Source: Sporomusaceae bacterium (GTDB lineage Bacteria; Bacillota; Negativicutes; UBA1444). Taken from it: a DNA stretch of 64,000 nt. Position 1 is the stretch's first letter. Each line of letters opens with the position of its first letter. A program made the position numbers and the translations under genes. The notes below the pieces were generated by a model that did not search any database, was not told the DNA's origin, and worked only from the letters and a program-made list of their open reading frames with translations. The stretch lies in the NCBI GenBank assembly GCA_018434355.1, contig JAHDPL010000004.1, positions 48,939-112,938 of the forward strand, written 5' to 3'. Positions 24,406-32,352 of this stretch are shown piece by piece.

Positions 24406-27068
24406 GCCCTCGCCTCCTCGTAGATGATTCGCTGAACCAGTTCGGTGATTTCGGATCTGAGCCGTCCGGCAAGTCTGGGACTGGATTCACCGGTCACGCT
24501 TACCGGCACGCTGATTTGATGGTAGGTGTCGCCGCTTTCCATGAGCCGCCCGGTATCCTGCGCATTGTAGACATAGCCGCCTCGATTGAAGTTGATCAGT
24601 TCCGGCCCTTTTTCTCCTACAAGGGCAACACCGCCGGAATAATTGCCACCGGCAGCAAACGTGGGAAACATGCCACTTCCGCCAAAATTGCCGAAACTGC
24701 TTCCGAACAGCCCCATCATGAGTCTGGCCGCAAGCCATTTGGCAATCATGTCGTTGATCATTTTCAGTACGCTTTGAGCCAGATCGCCGAAGGCATCGCC
24801 GATAGATTTGGTTCCTGAGAGCACATCGGAGAAAAACGTTGAAAATCCCTTGTAGAGACCATCTGTCAGTTCTGCCATGTAAGACATAGCGGTCCGATGC
24901 GCTTCCTGCCAGATTTTATAATAGGAATCCATCATCTGCTGCCGTCCGGATAGTTCCCGCTCCTGCATGGCTCCCTCTTTGGAGAGTAGTTCCTGAAAAC
25001 GCTGAAGTTCTCCGTCCTCGCGAGCCTTGTCCAAATCCTCCTGAAACTTGACCCGTTCGAAGTGTAGATCTTTGAGTTTTTGATTTTTCTCCTGCTCAAT
25101 GACCACTTGCTCCGCCGCAATCTGCCGGGAAAAGTTCACCATGCCTTCCTCGGTCATCTGAAACTGGATGCCGTTTGCGGTCCACGCCGCGCTGAACTCT
25201 TCTTGCTGCGTTTTTGTGGCCAGCGAATACTCCATCGCCCAGTCGCGGTACTTCCGCCGAATCGCGTCCATTTGCGCGGTCGCGTCGGTTTCGATGTCAA
25301 ACTTCTGCTTGTCAACTCCGGACAGGCCTATAGTTCCAAACTTTGTTTGCAGCGCCCGCGCCGCGTCAGCCGCCTGGTCCCATATGCTGTTCTTCTTCTT
25401 TTGTTCATCCCCTATGATTTTGAGACGACGGATGGAATAGGTCGCTTCCAGCCGTTCGAGATCTCTCTGGTAGTTTTCGTTGGCGGCTTTCGTTTCTTCC
25501 AGCGCCGCCAGTTGCTGAACTCGCCAGCGTTCCAGCTGTTCCAGTTCCGTTTTGGTGGTTTGCACCCACTGATCTTCAATGGCCTTGCTGACTTGCCGGG
25601 CTTTTCGTTCCAGCTTCTCCCACTCTCCGGTGCCGCTTCCTCCGGTTGGAGCTCCTCCCGCCGCACTTGCGCCGCTGAGACCGGTGAACGTGGTATTGAG
25701 TTTGCAGGCGCTGTTTTTCAGCGCTTGAACGCCTTTCGTCAATTTGTCCTTGACGCCATCAAAGGCCGTTTTGATTCCAGCGGTCGCCGCCTGCACACGT
25801 TCGGCCGCAGCCGCCGCGTCGCTGCTTGCCGTGGCGGCGCTTTGCGAAATATCCGCCAGCCATCCAGCCGCAGCCTCTTGAATTCCGCCGCCGAAGAGGG
25901 AAAGTAGCGGCATGATCGCGGAGAGCACGCTTGCAACGCCCCCAAACACCAGGGCTTTTAGCTGCGCCCACTTTTCCTGCGTGTAGGCCACCGCCATCGT
26001 CCAGACATTGCCGAACAGACTCCCCAGAGGCTCCCACGCCTGCCAGATCACCCACGCCACCGCGCCGAGCGCCGCTCCGGCGGCAATGAGCGGGAGCAGT
26101 GGCGCAAGCGCAGTCCACAAAGCGATGCCGAAGGAAACCAAAGCCGGTATCGCCGCGCCGACAAGCGCCCCCGCCACAACAAAGATGGCAAGCGACAGTT
26201 CTTTGGGAATCATCTCGCGCAGGGCCGCGTTGATGCCGTTGGTTTTGACATAGGCGGCAAACTGATCGAGGGTGTCGGCCAAGGCTTTCATTCTCGCCTT
26301 GATATCCAGCGCTTCGATGATCTTGTCGCCGATTTCCCGCATGACTGCCGCAACATTGTCTTTGATGGTGGAGAAGAGTCCGGGAATTTCCTGTGATAAC
26401 CCTTCCATGCCGCCTTTAAAGCGGCTTTGCATCCCTTTCAGCAGCGCATTGATTCCGGTGGTGCTGTTTATCGCACCGGCTTCCGCCAGTTTCATGGCTG
26501 TGGGGATATCCTTGCCGATGGCGTCGGCGAGAAACTTCCAGGCCGGAACTCCCGCTTCAGCCAGTTGCCGCATTTCTTCTCCCGATACCTTGCCCTTGGC
26601 TTGCATCTGCCCTATTGCCAGGGTCATGCGGTCGATTCCTTCCTGACCCATGCCGAGCATCGCGGCCGCATCGCCAATGGCCGCCATCATCGGAATGATG
26701 TCGCGCGCGGCAAAGCCGTACGCCAGCAGTTTCTTTGAGGCCGTCACTAATCCCGGCAGCTCAAAGGGGGTTTCAGCGGCGAACCGGGCCAACTCGCCCA
26801 GAAACTTTTCCGCCTGCTGGCTGTCTCCGAGCAGCGTGGCAAAGGCTCTCTTATTGGCCTGCATCTCTCCGGCCATCTTCACGCTGGCAAGGCCAAGCGC
26901 CCCCATGGCGACAGCAGCGGCGGCAAAGCCTGTGGCGATGGACTCCGACAAGGCCATGGCTTCCGAGCCAAGCCCTTTGCGCAGCGCCCGCTTCGTGCTT
27001 TCCCATTTCTTCAGAAAATCCGAATTGTCGCCGCCGATAAAAATGGTCATTGAAGCGTTCCCAGGCAT
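24402..27068 (-). CDS. Tail tape measure protein
   Basis: 888 aa. The N-terminal 300 residues match the phage tape-measure core (FLGELARFAAETPFELPGLV, FAARDIIPMMAAIGDAAAMLG, GMGQEGIDRMTLAIGQMQAKG). Two or three hydrophobic helices follow at about 290-360 (LAIFVVAGALVGAAIPALV), then long coiled coils (about 480-700). Such proteins set tail length, at roughly 0.15 nm per residue, which would give a tail of about 130 nm, and take part in DNA entry. It is preceded by the two tail chaperone frames. Confidence 0.9.
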   Translation of the reverse strand: MPGNASMTIFIGGDNSDFLKKWESTKRALRKGLGSEAMALSESIATGFAAAAVAMGALGLASVKMAGEMQANKRAFATLLGDSQQAEKFLGELARFAAETPFELPGLVTASKKLLAYGFAARDIIPMMAAIGDAAAMLGMGQEGIDRMTLAIGQMQAKGKVSGEEMRQLAEAGVPAWKFLADAIGKDIPTAMKLAEAGAINSTTGINALLKGMQSRFKGGMEGLSQEIPGLFSTIKDNVAAVMREIGDKIIEALDIKARMKALADTLDQFAAYVKTNGINAALREMIPKELSLAIFVVAGALVGAAIPALVSFGIALWTALAPLLPLIAAGAALGAVAWVIWQAWEPLGSLFGNVWTMAVAYTQEKWAQLKALVFGGVASVLSAIMPLLSLFGGGIQEAAAGWLADISQSAATASSDAAAAAERVQAATAGIKTAFDGVKDKLTKGVQALKNSACKLNTTFTGLSGASAAGGAPTGGSGTGEWEKLERKARQVSKAIEDQWVQTTKTELEQLERWRVQQLAALEETKAANENYQRDLERLEATYSIRRLKIIGDEQKKKNSIWDQAADAARALQTKFGTIGLSGVDKQKFDIETDATAQMDAIRRKYRDWAMEYSLATKTQQEEFSAAWTANGIQFQMTEEGMVNFSRQIAAEQVVIEQEKNQKLKDLHFERVKFQEDLDKAREDGELQRFQELLSKEGAMQERELSGRQQMMDSYYKIWQEAHRTAMSYMAELTDGLYKGFSTFFSDVLSGTKSIGDAFGDLAQSVLKMINDMIAKWLAARLMMGLFGSSFGNFGGSGMFPTFAAGGNYSGGVALVGEKGPELINFNRGGYVYNAQDTGRLMESGDTYHQISVPVSVTGESSPRLAGRLRSEITELVQRIIYEEARA

Positions 27069-27072
27069 GTCC

Positions 27073-27752
27073 TCACCCCACTTCCGCCAGTAAAGCCTTC
27101 ATTTCCGCCTTTGCCTGGTCTTTCGTTTTTTCCTGGCTCTGTGCCGGGCCATATCCCAGCAGCAACTCCACCGTAACCGGCTTTTTCAGGTCGCGGGATG
27201 TGCAGGTGTTGATGATGGACGCCACAAAACCTGCTGTCATCCGCTGCTCCTGCTGAGTCCGCCAGTGATAGCCTTCCGCCAGTTCGTAAAACTCACCAAA
27301 GGTCAGCCGGCCAAACTCCCACGGTTTTAGCCCCAAAGGACCGTAAGCCACCGGCGCGGCGCGGCGGGTCCACTCGGCTACGGTGGTTACCCGTTTCCCT
27401 CGTCAGGTGGCTCCTCTGCCGCTTCTTCTTCGCTGGCCAAACTCTCGCCCATGATCTTCGAGGCTTTGACGGCTTCCCCGAGTTTGCCAGCGAGTTCCCC
27501 AAAGTTGCCGCCTGCTTCCATGTACTCCTGCATCATCAGACCCACACGCTGCAGGGTGATCCCTTTTTCCGCATGCTTCAGGCCACCCCACAGCAAAATA
27601 CGGATGGCGGAAAACCCCGCCGCCATGGGACTCGCCATCACATAAAGCAGGGATTTTCCGCCCATGAGTTCTTCCATCTCTGCGGCGGCGTTGATATCAT
27701 AGCGAAGGCGGCGCTCCTTGCCGCCAATCGTAATAAACACTGGTCCTGTCAT
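27073..27752 (-). CDS. Tail assembly chaperone, long form made by -1 frameshift (gpGT-like)
   Basis: The upstream frame (27752-27387) and the downstream frame (ending 27073) are joined by a -1 shift at GGGAAAC (27393-27399), giving 226 aa. The total length, 680 bp plus one base read twice, is exactly divisible by three. The downstream frame has no stop between the slip site and MAYGPLGLKPWEF, and continues FGRLTFGEFYELAEGYHW, a typical T-domain beginning. In lambda-like tails the G and GT proteins coat the tape measure before tube polymerisation. The downstream frame alone has no ribosome site, so frameshifting is the natural way to make it. Confidence 0.85.
27387..27752 (-). CDS. Tail assembly chaperone, short form (gpG-like)
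   Basis: 121 aa. Begins TGPVFITIGGKERRLRYDIN and has AAAEMEELMGGKSLLYVM and AIRILLWGGLKHAE, as in the tail chaperone (gpG/GP13) family. The acidic end EEEAAEEPPDEGNG overlaps the slip site. This is the product made when no frameshift occurs. Confidence 0.85.
   Translation of the reverse strand: MTGPVFITIGGKERRLRYDINAAAEMEELMGGKSLLYVMASPMAAGFSAIRILLWGGLKHAEKGITLQRVGLMMQEYMEAGGNFGELAGKLGEAVKASKIMGESLASEEEAAEEPPDEGNG
27393..27399 (-). promoter_or_regulatory. Programmed -1 frameshift site GGGAAAC
   Basis: On the minus strand the codons GAG GGA AAC GGG TAA contain the X-XXY-YYZ heptamer G-GGA-AAC just before the stop of the short form. Slipping back one base gives GGG AAA CGG GTA and enters the T-domain frame. 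GC-rich DNA downstream may form the stimulating structure. Confidence 0.85.
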
Positions 27753-27809
27753 TGTATAGCCCCCTTAAGGTTGAAGTTTGATAAAACCAAATGTACAAAA
27801 CCATTTTTT

Positions 27810-27818
27810 TGATATACT
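27810..27818 (+). promoter_or_regulatory. Extended -10 promoter for a plus-strand RNA
   Basis: TGATATACT, i.e. TGn followed by TATACT (27813-27818), an extended -10 box. The -35 area has TGTACA (27792-27797) at a short 15-bp spacing. Transcription would start near 27824, against the direction of all surrounding tail genes. Confidence 0.45.
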
Positions 27819-27823
27819 AACAA

Positions 27824-28018
27824 TAGATAATCATGCACCCAAGTCAGGACGACTAAACGTAGGTCTGGCTTGCGTAGCGCCGGATTGCGTACAAACCGCG
27901 CCGGTTGCACCGAGATTATCAAGAAAAGCTTCCGCTCCCTCCACAAAGGACCTTTTGTGGAGCGTAGTCCCAGAAGGCCCGACGTCCTCTGGAGACAACG
28001 GAAGCTTTTCTTTTTTAT
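27824..28018 (+). ncRNA. Candidate structured RNA gene inside the tail operon
   Basis: About 195 nt, not coding for a convincing protein on either strand. Domain 1 is closed by GATAATC (27826-27832) and GATTATC (27914-27920) and holds a stem CAAGTCA-GAC / GTC-TGGCTTG (about 27840-27872). Domain 2 is closed by a perfect 14-bp stem (27921-27934 with 27999-28012) and holds two hairpins, CTCCACAAA/TTTTGTGGAG (about 27938-27961) and CCAGAAGG/CCTCTGG (about 27970-27991). Their loops contain AGGAC and GTCCT, which could pair. A T-run follows the closing stem, so on the plus strand it doubles as a terminator. I know no matching RNA family. On the minus strand the same DNA could act as a structured spacer or terminator after the tail tube gene. 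Confidence 0.5.
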
Positions 28019-28031
28019 ATCCTAAAAATAT

Positions 28032-28823
28032 TTACTGTGCTGGAGCGACTCCCGCCGTGGTGTTGGCCGAAGTCGGAGAAACCGTCAACCCGGCGCAGGT
28101 GCCGTTGGCGATGGCAATGTTGAGAGTGCCGTCATTGGCTATCGCAGTCAAAGCCGTCAGTTCCACCATAGTGCCATAGCCGCCCACGCTGAACTTGGCG
28201 GTGACCGCGCTATCTGCAGTCAAGGCTTCTCTCGCCTTTTGCGCGACCACGGCCGCTGAATCACCCAGTGCCACCGCCACGCTGATCGCTTTGGGCGAGC
28301 CGGTCATCCCGGCGGCGGTCACCGTAAAGACGGCATTGCCGGCAGTCGTGATGGTGCCGACCACTTCGGCCGTTTCCACCTGTTTGGTTCCGTTCACTTC
28401 TTCCGGCGCACCCGCTCCGGCCAAGGTAATTTTGTAGGTTGCCACGCCGTCATGCGGGGACTCCTCGCTGAGATCTGTGATGGCCGCATAGCCCTGAAAC
28501 TTAGAGCCATCTTTGCGGACATACCGCACATGCACCAGTTCGCGGCTTGCAAATACGGTAAGCAGTTTGGCCCGGCCTGCATCGATGCTGAGCCCGGATG
28601 CGTCGGTCAACATTACCGCATCGGCGTCAATACTCCAGGACATCATGCCCGGCACACTGGTTTTCCAGGCCCCCGACTGTTTATTGGAGGCATCGATCTG
28701 CTCGGACGTCAGGCTGAGGGTTGCGCCCCTCTGACCGCCGATCACTGTCCAGACTGGCGTCTCTGCCGTTCCGGTATTGACTTTGAGTAAAAAATCCACG
28801 CCATCGCTTGGAATTAAAGGCAT
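28032..28823 (-). CDS. Major tail tube protein
   Basis: 263 aa. The first 130 residues have the TP901-1/lambda tube pattern: GATLSLTSEQIDASNKQSGAWK, GMMSWSIDADAVM, VHVRYVRKDGSKFQGYAAIT, and SPHDGVATYKITLAGAG. The remaining 120 residues (VVGTITTAGNAVFTVTAAG to the end) form an extra beta-rich domain of the kind that projects from the tube surface. It polymerises around the tape measure. Start with AAGGAG upstream. Confidence 0.85.
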   Translation of the reverse strand: MPLIPSDGVDFLLKVNTGTAETPVWTVIGGQRGATLSLTSEQIDASNKQSGAWKTSVPGMMSWSIDADAVMLTDASGLSIDAGRAKLLTVFASRELVHVRYVRKDGSKFQGYAAITDLSEESPHDGVATYKITLAGAGAPEEVNGTKQVETAEVVGTITTAGNAVFTVTAAGMTGSPKAISVAVALGDSAAVVAQKAREALTADSAVTAKFSVGGYGTMVELTALTAIANDGTLNIAIANGTCAGLTVSPTSANTTAGVAPAQ

Positions 28824-28829
28824 CTGTCA

Positions 28830-29222
28830 TCACTCCTTGGTATCAATAATCGTAAACTTGAAAGTCACCGTCGCTTCACGGTGCGTTTCCAGGCGTTCTA
28901 CCGAATGGCTGTCCACGCTTGACAGGACCACTTGCCATCCGCCCTCTAAGGCTAGCGGCTGTTTCCGGATTGCCGAAATGGCCCCGTCGCACAGTTCCGC
29001 CACTTCTTTGTCTCCCTGGTACTCGCTCAGAACCTTAAGGGTGGCCATGACAGTCGCACCGCATACCGTTTTGGTGTCCCAACTCTCCGCCGTTGTATCG
29101 GTCATCACCACATACGGCGCTTTCTTGCCTGCGGGGACATAATCGTAGACAGGAACTGTGAACGCGCCCTTCAGTCTCTCAACCAGGGCTTTGTTAAGAG
29201 GCGAAACCGGAGAACGCTTCAT
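28830..29222 (-). CDS. Tail terminator / completion protein (DUF3168-like)
   Basis: 130 aa. Starts with a short helix (LNKALVERLKGAFTVPVYDYV), then KAPYVVMTDTTAESWDTK, the pattern of DUF3168 tail completion proteins that cap the tail tube and join it to the head. Its start overlaps the stop of the preceding gene (ATGA), and the tube gene follows. Confidence 0.75.
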   Translation of the reverse strand: MKRSPVSPLNKALVERLKGAFTVPVYDYVPAGKKAPYVVMTDTTAESWDTKTVCGATVMATLKVLSEYQGDKEVAELCDGAISAIRKQPLALEGGWQVVLSSVDSHSVERLETHREATVTFKFTIIDTKE

Positions 29223-29581
29223 CGTCCGACCTCATTTCGCACCGCAGTACGGATCTTCTCCTGAATGCCTGGCACCAGTTCGCTACGCGCCCGCTGGGCA
29301 AAACGCTTGGCTTTAACGCCCCGTTTGGTGCCGTATTCCTGCAGAGGCGCATGGGGTGCTTTGGCCCTGACCATGCGGGAGATGCCATACTTTCCTTTGC
29401 GGTTCACAATGCTTTTGCGAAGGAGTCCGCTTTTGACCGGGGCAAGAGCCCGTTCCCGCTTTTGGATTTCCTTGGCCCCAAGTTCTGTTTCTTTTTCAAT
29501 CGCCTGACTGACATGGGTCGTAATGAGATCGCCAAAGGATATGCATTGATCAATGCCCGATACTTTAATCACTGGCCGCAT
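29219..29581 (-). CDS. HK97 gp10-like head-tail connector protein
   Basis: 120 aa from ATG at 29581 (MRPVIKVSGID), preceded by AGGAGG. ALAPVKSGLLRKSI and HAPLQEYGTKRGVKAKRF match the HK97 gp10/minor tail connector family, with the marker sequence Y-GT. It overlaps both neighbours by a few bases, as usual in these operons. Confidence 0.8.
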   Translation of the reverse strand: MRPVIKVSGIDQCISFGDLITTHVSQAIEKETELGAKEIQKRERALAPVKSGLLRKSIVNRKGKYGISRMVRAKAPHAPLQEYGTKRGVKAKRFAQRARSELVPGIQEKIRTAVRNEVGR

Positions 29582-29903
29582 CGGCCACCACCTCCTGGCA
29601 TTCCAGCCTGAGATACGTGTTTCTTTCCCCTTCGTTGATGGGAGGCCCGATTTGTTCAAACAGACGGTCGCCATATTGAATACGGTCGGTTACCGTCACA
29701 TCCCGCCGGTAACGAATCACGATGCGGTGAAGGAGTTCCGGCGTCAGCTGTTCGTATTGGTCGATTGTTTTTGCCGTCAGCGTCGTGATCTTGGCCCAAA
29801 GGATGACCCGCAGCTCATAGTTCACGATATAGCCGCCCTGGTCATCAGGTACTTTCGTTTCTTGCAGAATGCTGATGCGGCTGTTTAACTCTCCAGGATT
29901 CAT
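29565..29903 (-). CDS. Head closure protein (SPP1 gp16 / HK97 gp7-like)
   Basis: 112 aa. MNPGELNSRISILQET at the start and VTVTDRIQYGDRLFEQIGPP are hallmarks of the phage head-tail joining family. It closes the portal-adaptor channel after DNA packaging. Confidence 0.85.
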   Translation of the reverse strand: MNPGELNSRISILQETKVPDDQGGYIVNYELRVILWAKITTLTAKTIDQYEQLTPELLHRIVIRYRRDVTVTDRIQYGDRLFEQIGPPINEGERNTYLRLECQEVVADAASD

Positions 29904-29911
29904 ATCCTCAC

Positions 29912-30181
29912 CTACCAGTGAATGTTTCTGTACGGGGCAAGCAAGGCGTAGACGACCGGCGGGATCGTCTCGCCGGAGCGCTGTTCGTAAAAATGGCTGA
30001 TGAGAAGCAGCTGAGCCTGTTTTACAGGAGTCGGCACTTCCGTCGGCAGGCTGGCATTGAGATAGTTTTCGCAGTGTTCCCTGGCGACCGGAATCAAACT
30101 GGCGAGAAGGGAATCTTCCTCCTCGCCGTCAATACGCAGATAGGTTTTGACCTCTTGCAGTGATACAGGCTCATCCGCCAT
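29912..30181 (-). CDS. Head-tail adaptor (gp6-like)
   Basis: 89 aa. SLQEVKTYLRIDGEEEDSLL followed by LIPVAREHCENYLN and QAQLLLISHFYEQRS is the standard helical pattern of the gp6/gp15 connector family, which rings the portal. The start overlaps the head fibre gene by 11 bp. Confidence 0.88.
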   Translation of the reverse strand: MADEPVSLQEVKTYLRIDGEEEDSLLASLIPVAREHCENYLNASLPTEVPTPVKQAQLLLISHFYEQRSGETIPPVVYALLAPYRNIHW

Positions 30182-30401
30182 CGCCGCTCTCCATCAGTCC
30201 GGCTGCCTGCAGCTTCGCAAGCAGCGCGTTGAAATCCGTTTTTAGGTCGGCGATGGTTGTGGCGGTGCTGTCCGCTTGCGTCGCGGCTCGCGCAAGAGGA
30301 ATTCCGTCCAGCAGAAGCTGGCCTTCGGCGGTGACTTCAAGCGTGCCGCCTACCACCCACTTGCCACCACCGGGTTCGGCGTAATTCTTCACGTTGCTCA
30401 T
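30171..30401 (-). CDS. Head fibre-like protein
   Basis: 76 aa. KNYAEPGGGKWVVGGTLEVT, then STATTIADLKTDFNALLAKL and AAGLM, matches small proteins next to capsid genes that databases call head fibre proteins. A short beta part is followed by a helix that may trimerise. Immediately downstream of the capsid gene. Confidence 0.7.
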   Translation of the reverse strand: MSNVKNYAEPGGGKWVVGGTLEVTAEGQLLLDGIPLARAATQADSTATTIADLKTDFNALLAKLQAAGLMESGDGG

Positions 30402-30408
30402 ATCGCAC

Positions 30409-31605
30409 CTACGCTTTCATTTGCAGCACTTTGATGGCTTCGGCGAGAATCAGTTTGCCGTCGACCCGCTGCGTGGCCTTGAAACCCACCTGCCCGGTTG
30501 CCGCATACAGTTCATTGAGGCGCTGGAAGGAGCGTCCTTGCCGGTCGGCGAGCCAGTAGTAGCTGAAATCGCCGAAGGCGATGGTTTTGGCAGCCGCTTC
30601 GATGGTCGGCACATAGGCCGAGGTTTTGACCGGGCGGTTGAGCAGGGTGTCCGGTTGGCCGGCGGTGACCGAAGGCTGCCACAGGTATTGGCCGTTGCCG
30701 TCTTTGAGCTTGCGGATCACTTTGATGGTGGAGTCGTTGGTGACAAACACGGCATTGCTCCGATACGGAGATTTCAGGGAGTGATACAGATCGAGGATTT
30801 CATCGAGTGTGAGAACCGTCGTGCTGGCAGCGGTAACTCCGAGCGAGGCGCCGCCGGTAGCATTGAAAATTCCGGTCGGCTTGCCGGTTCCGTTTCCGAC
30901 GAAGAAGGCTTCTTCTTCCTTGGCACCAATGCGGCGGGCAAATTCCTTGGCGATGTACTGTTCTAAATTGAACACGCTGTCGTTCAGGAGCTCTTCCGAG
31001 ACCTTGATCATGGTCGCGAGTTTGTACGCCCCGATGATCACCTGACCGAAACCATCGTCGGAATCGGGAATGGCGCCTTCTTCATCGACCCAGGAGGCGG
31101 TCCCTTTGCTGGCCACTACAGGAATTTTCTTGTCGCCGGAAGAGGTGGTGATGACCTTGGCCATACTGCGGAAGATGTTTTCCGCCTCCAAGGCCTGAAT
31201 CAGGGTCCGTTCGAATTCATCCGGCACGAGGTAGCCGCCTTCGCTGTCGGTGCCGACTTGCAGCGCGTTCTGCACTTCAAAGCTGTTTTTGTTTTTCATC
31301 GCCCGCCAAAAAGCGGCTTTGTATTCACTCGAGGCTCGGCCGGCTTTCTCGGCTTCCTGCTGCTGGCTCGGGCGGTGGGTGATGGCGGCCGATGTGGGCC
31401 GGGCCAGCTCCAGATCCATGACGGCCTGCCGCTCCAGGCGTTCGATCTCCTTGCCGAGGTTCAGGACATCCATTTCCATTTTCTCGTAGGTGGCGGTATC
31501 TTCCGCCGACAGCAGGCCGGTTTCACTTCGCCGGCTGTCCAGAAAGGCTTTCGTGCTGTCCCAGAGTTTGGCGCGCTTTTCGCGCAAAGCTAAAATATTG
31601 TCCAT
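30409..31605 (-). CDS. HK97-type major capsid protein
   Basis: 398 aa. An N-terminal coiled-coil scaffold (about 1-95, EKMEMDVLNLGKEIERLERQ) is followed by the HK97 fold: GTDSEGGYLVPDEFERTLIQ, STTVLTLDEILDLYHSLKSP, AVFVTNDSTIKVIRKLKDGNG and IAFGDFSYYWLADRQG. The scaffold is normally removed by the protease encoded at 31625-32317 during maturation. The C-terminus matches the partial capsid gene at 2-79. Start has AGGAGG. Confidence 0.95.
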   Translation of the reverse strand: MDNILALREKRAKLWDSTKAFLDSRRSETGLLSAEDTATYEKMEMDVLNLGKEIERLERQAVMDLELARPTSAAITHRPSQQQEAEKAGRASSEYKAAFWRAMKNKNSFEVQNALQVGTDSEGGYLVPDEFERTLIQALEAENIFRSMAKVITTSSGDKKIPVVASKGTASWVDEEGAIPDSDDGFGQVIIGAYKLATMIKVSEELLNDSVFNLEQYIAKEFARRIGAKEEEAFFVGNGTGKPTGIFNATGGASLGVTAASTTVLTLDEILDLYHSLKSPYRSNAVFVTNDSTIKVIRKLKDGNGQYLWQPSVTAGQPDTLLNRPVKTSAYVPTIEAAAKTIAFGDFSYYWLADRQGRSFQRLNELYAATGQVGFKATQRVDGKLILAEAIKVLQMKA

Positions 31606-31624
31606 GTTTTGTTCCTCCTCTTTT

Positions 31625-32317
31625 TTAGTGCAATAACTGAAGCCGGGTCATAAGTTCCTGGTGACTTTTCCCGGGTTCTGGTGCTGCGGGTTCGAATTTC
31701 GCCGTCGGCATTTTGCGAATCAAGGCATTGGTGATGGTCAAGCGGTCAAATAAAAAACCCTCTGCCGTCTCCGTTTGGTCCGGAGCGTAGAGGATTTTAT
31801 CGGCAAAACCGAATTCGACCGCTTTTTGGGCGCTGAACCAAGTTTCCGCATCCATCATGGCGGAAATTTTGCTGCGAGGCAGCCCGGTTCGCTGTTCGTA
31901 TGCGTTGACGAGGCTTTCCTTGACTTCGCCAAGCATTTTGATGGCGGTTTGCAGGTCAGCCGCTTCGCCGAAGATGGCTGTCGCCGGATTGTGGATCATC
32001 ATCATGGCCACCGGCGACAATATGATTTCATCCCCCGCCATGGCAATCACCGAGGCGGCGCTGGCAGCGAGTCCGTCAATTTTGACGGTGACTTTTCCGT
32101 CGTATTCCCTCAGCATGGTGTAGATCTGGCTGGCTGCAAAGACATCACCGCCCGGCGAGTTAAGCCAGACGGCGATGTCTCCTGCTGAAGAATTCAGTTC
32201 TGCTTTGAACTTCTTGGGGGTGATGTCATCCTCGAACCAGCTGTCCTGGGCGATGTATCCATCAAAGTAGAGCGTCCGTCCCGCTTCATTTTTTACCCAG
32301 TTCCAAAATTTCCTCAT
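31625..32317 (-). CDS. Head maturation protease, ClpP-like
   Basis: 230 aa from ATG at 32317 (MRKFWNWVKNEAGRT), preceded by GGGGAGG. ClpP-fold phage protease: SSAGDIAVWLNSPGGDVF, GLAASAASVIAMAGDEI with the nucleophile serine, and MMMIHNPAT with the histidine. It cleaves the capsid scaffold. Lies between portal and capsid as usual. Confidence 0.93.
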   Translation of the reverse strand: MRKFWNWVKNEAGRTLYFDGYIAQDSWFEDDITPKKFKAELNSSAGDIAVWLNSPGGDVFAASQIYTMLREYDGKVTVKIDGLAASAASVIAMAGDEIILSPVAMMMIHNPATAIFGEAADLQTAIKMLGEVKESLVNAYEQRTGLPRSKISAMMDAETWFSAQKAVEFGFADKILYAPDQTETAEGFLFDRLTITNALIRKMPTAKFEPAAPEPGKSHQELMTRLQLLH

Positions 32318-32352
32318 AGTACGCCTCCCCTTCCAAAATTGCGTTGCGTGAG

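Noticed and set aside
27749..27946. 65-codon minus-strand frame in the tail gap
   Set aside because: No ribosome site, overlaps the next start, and the composition gives no family match; the DNA is better explained as structured RNA.
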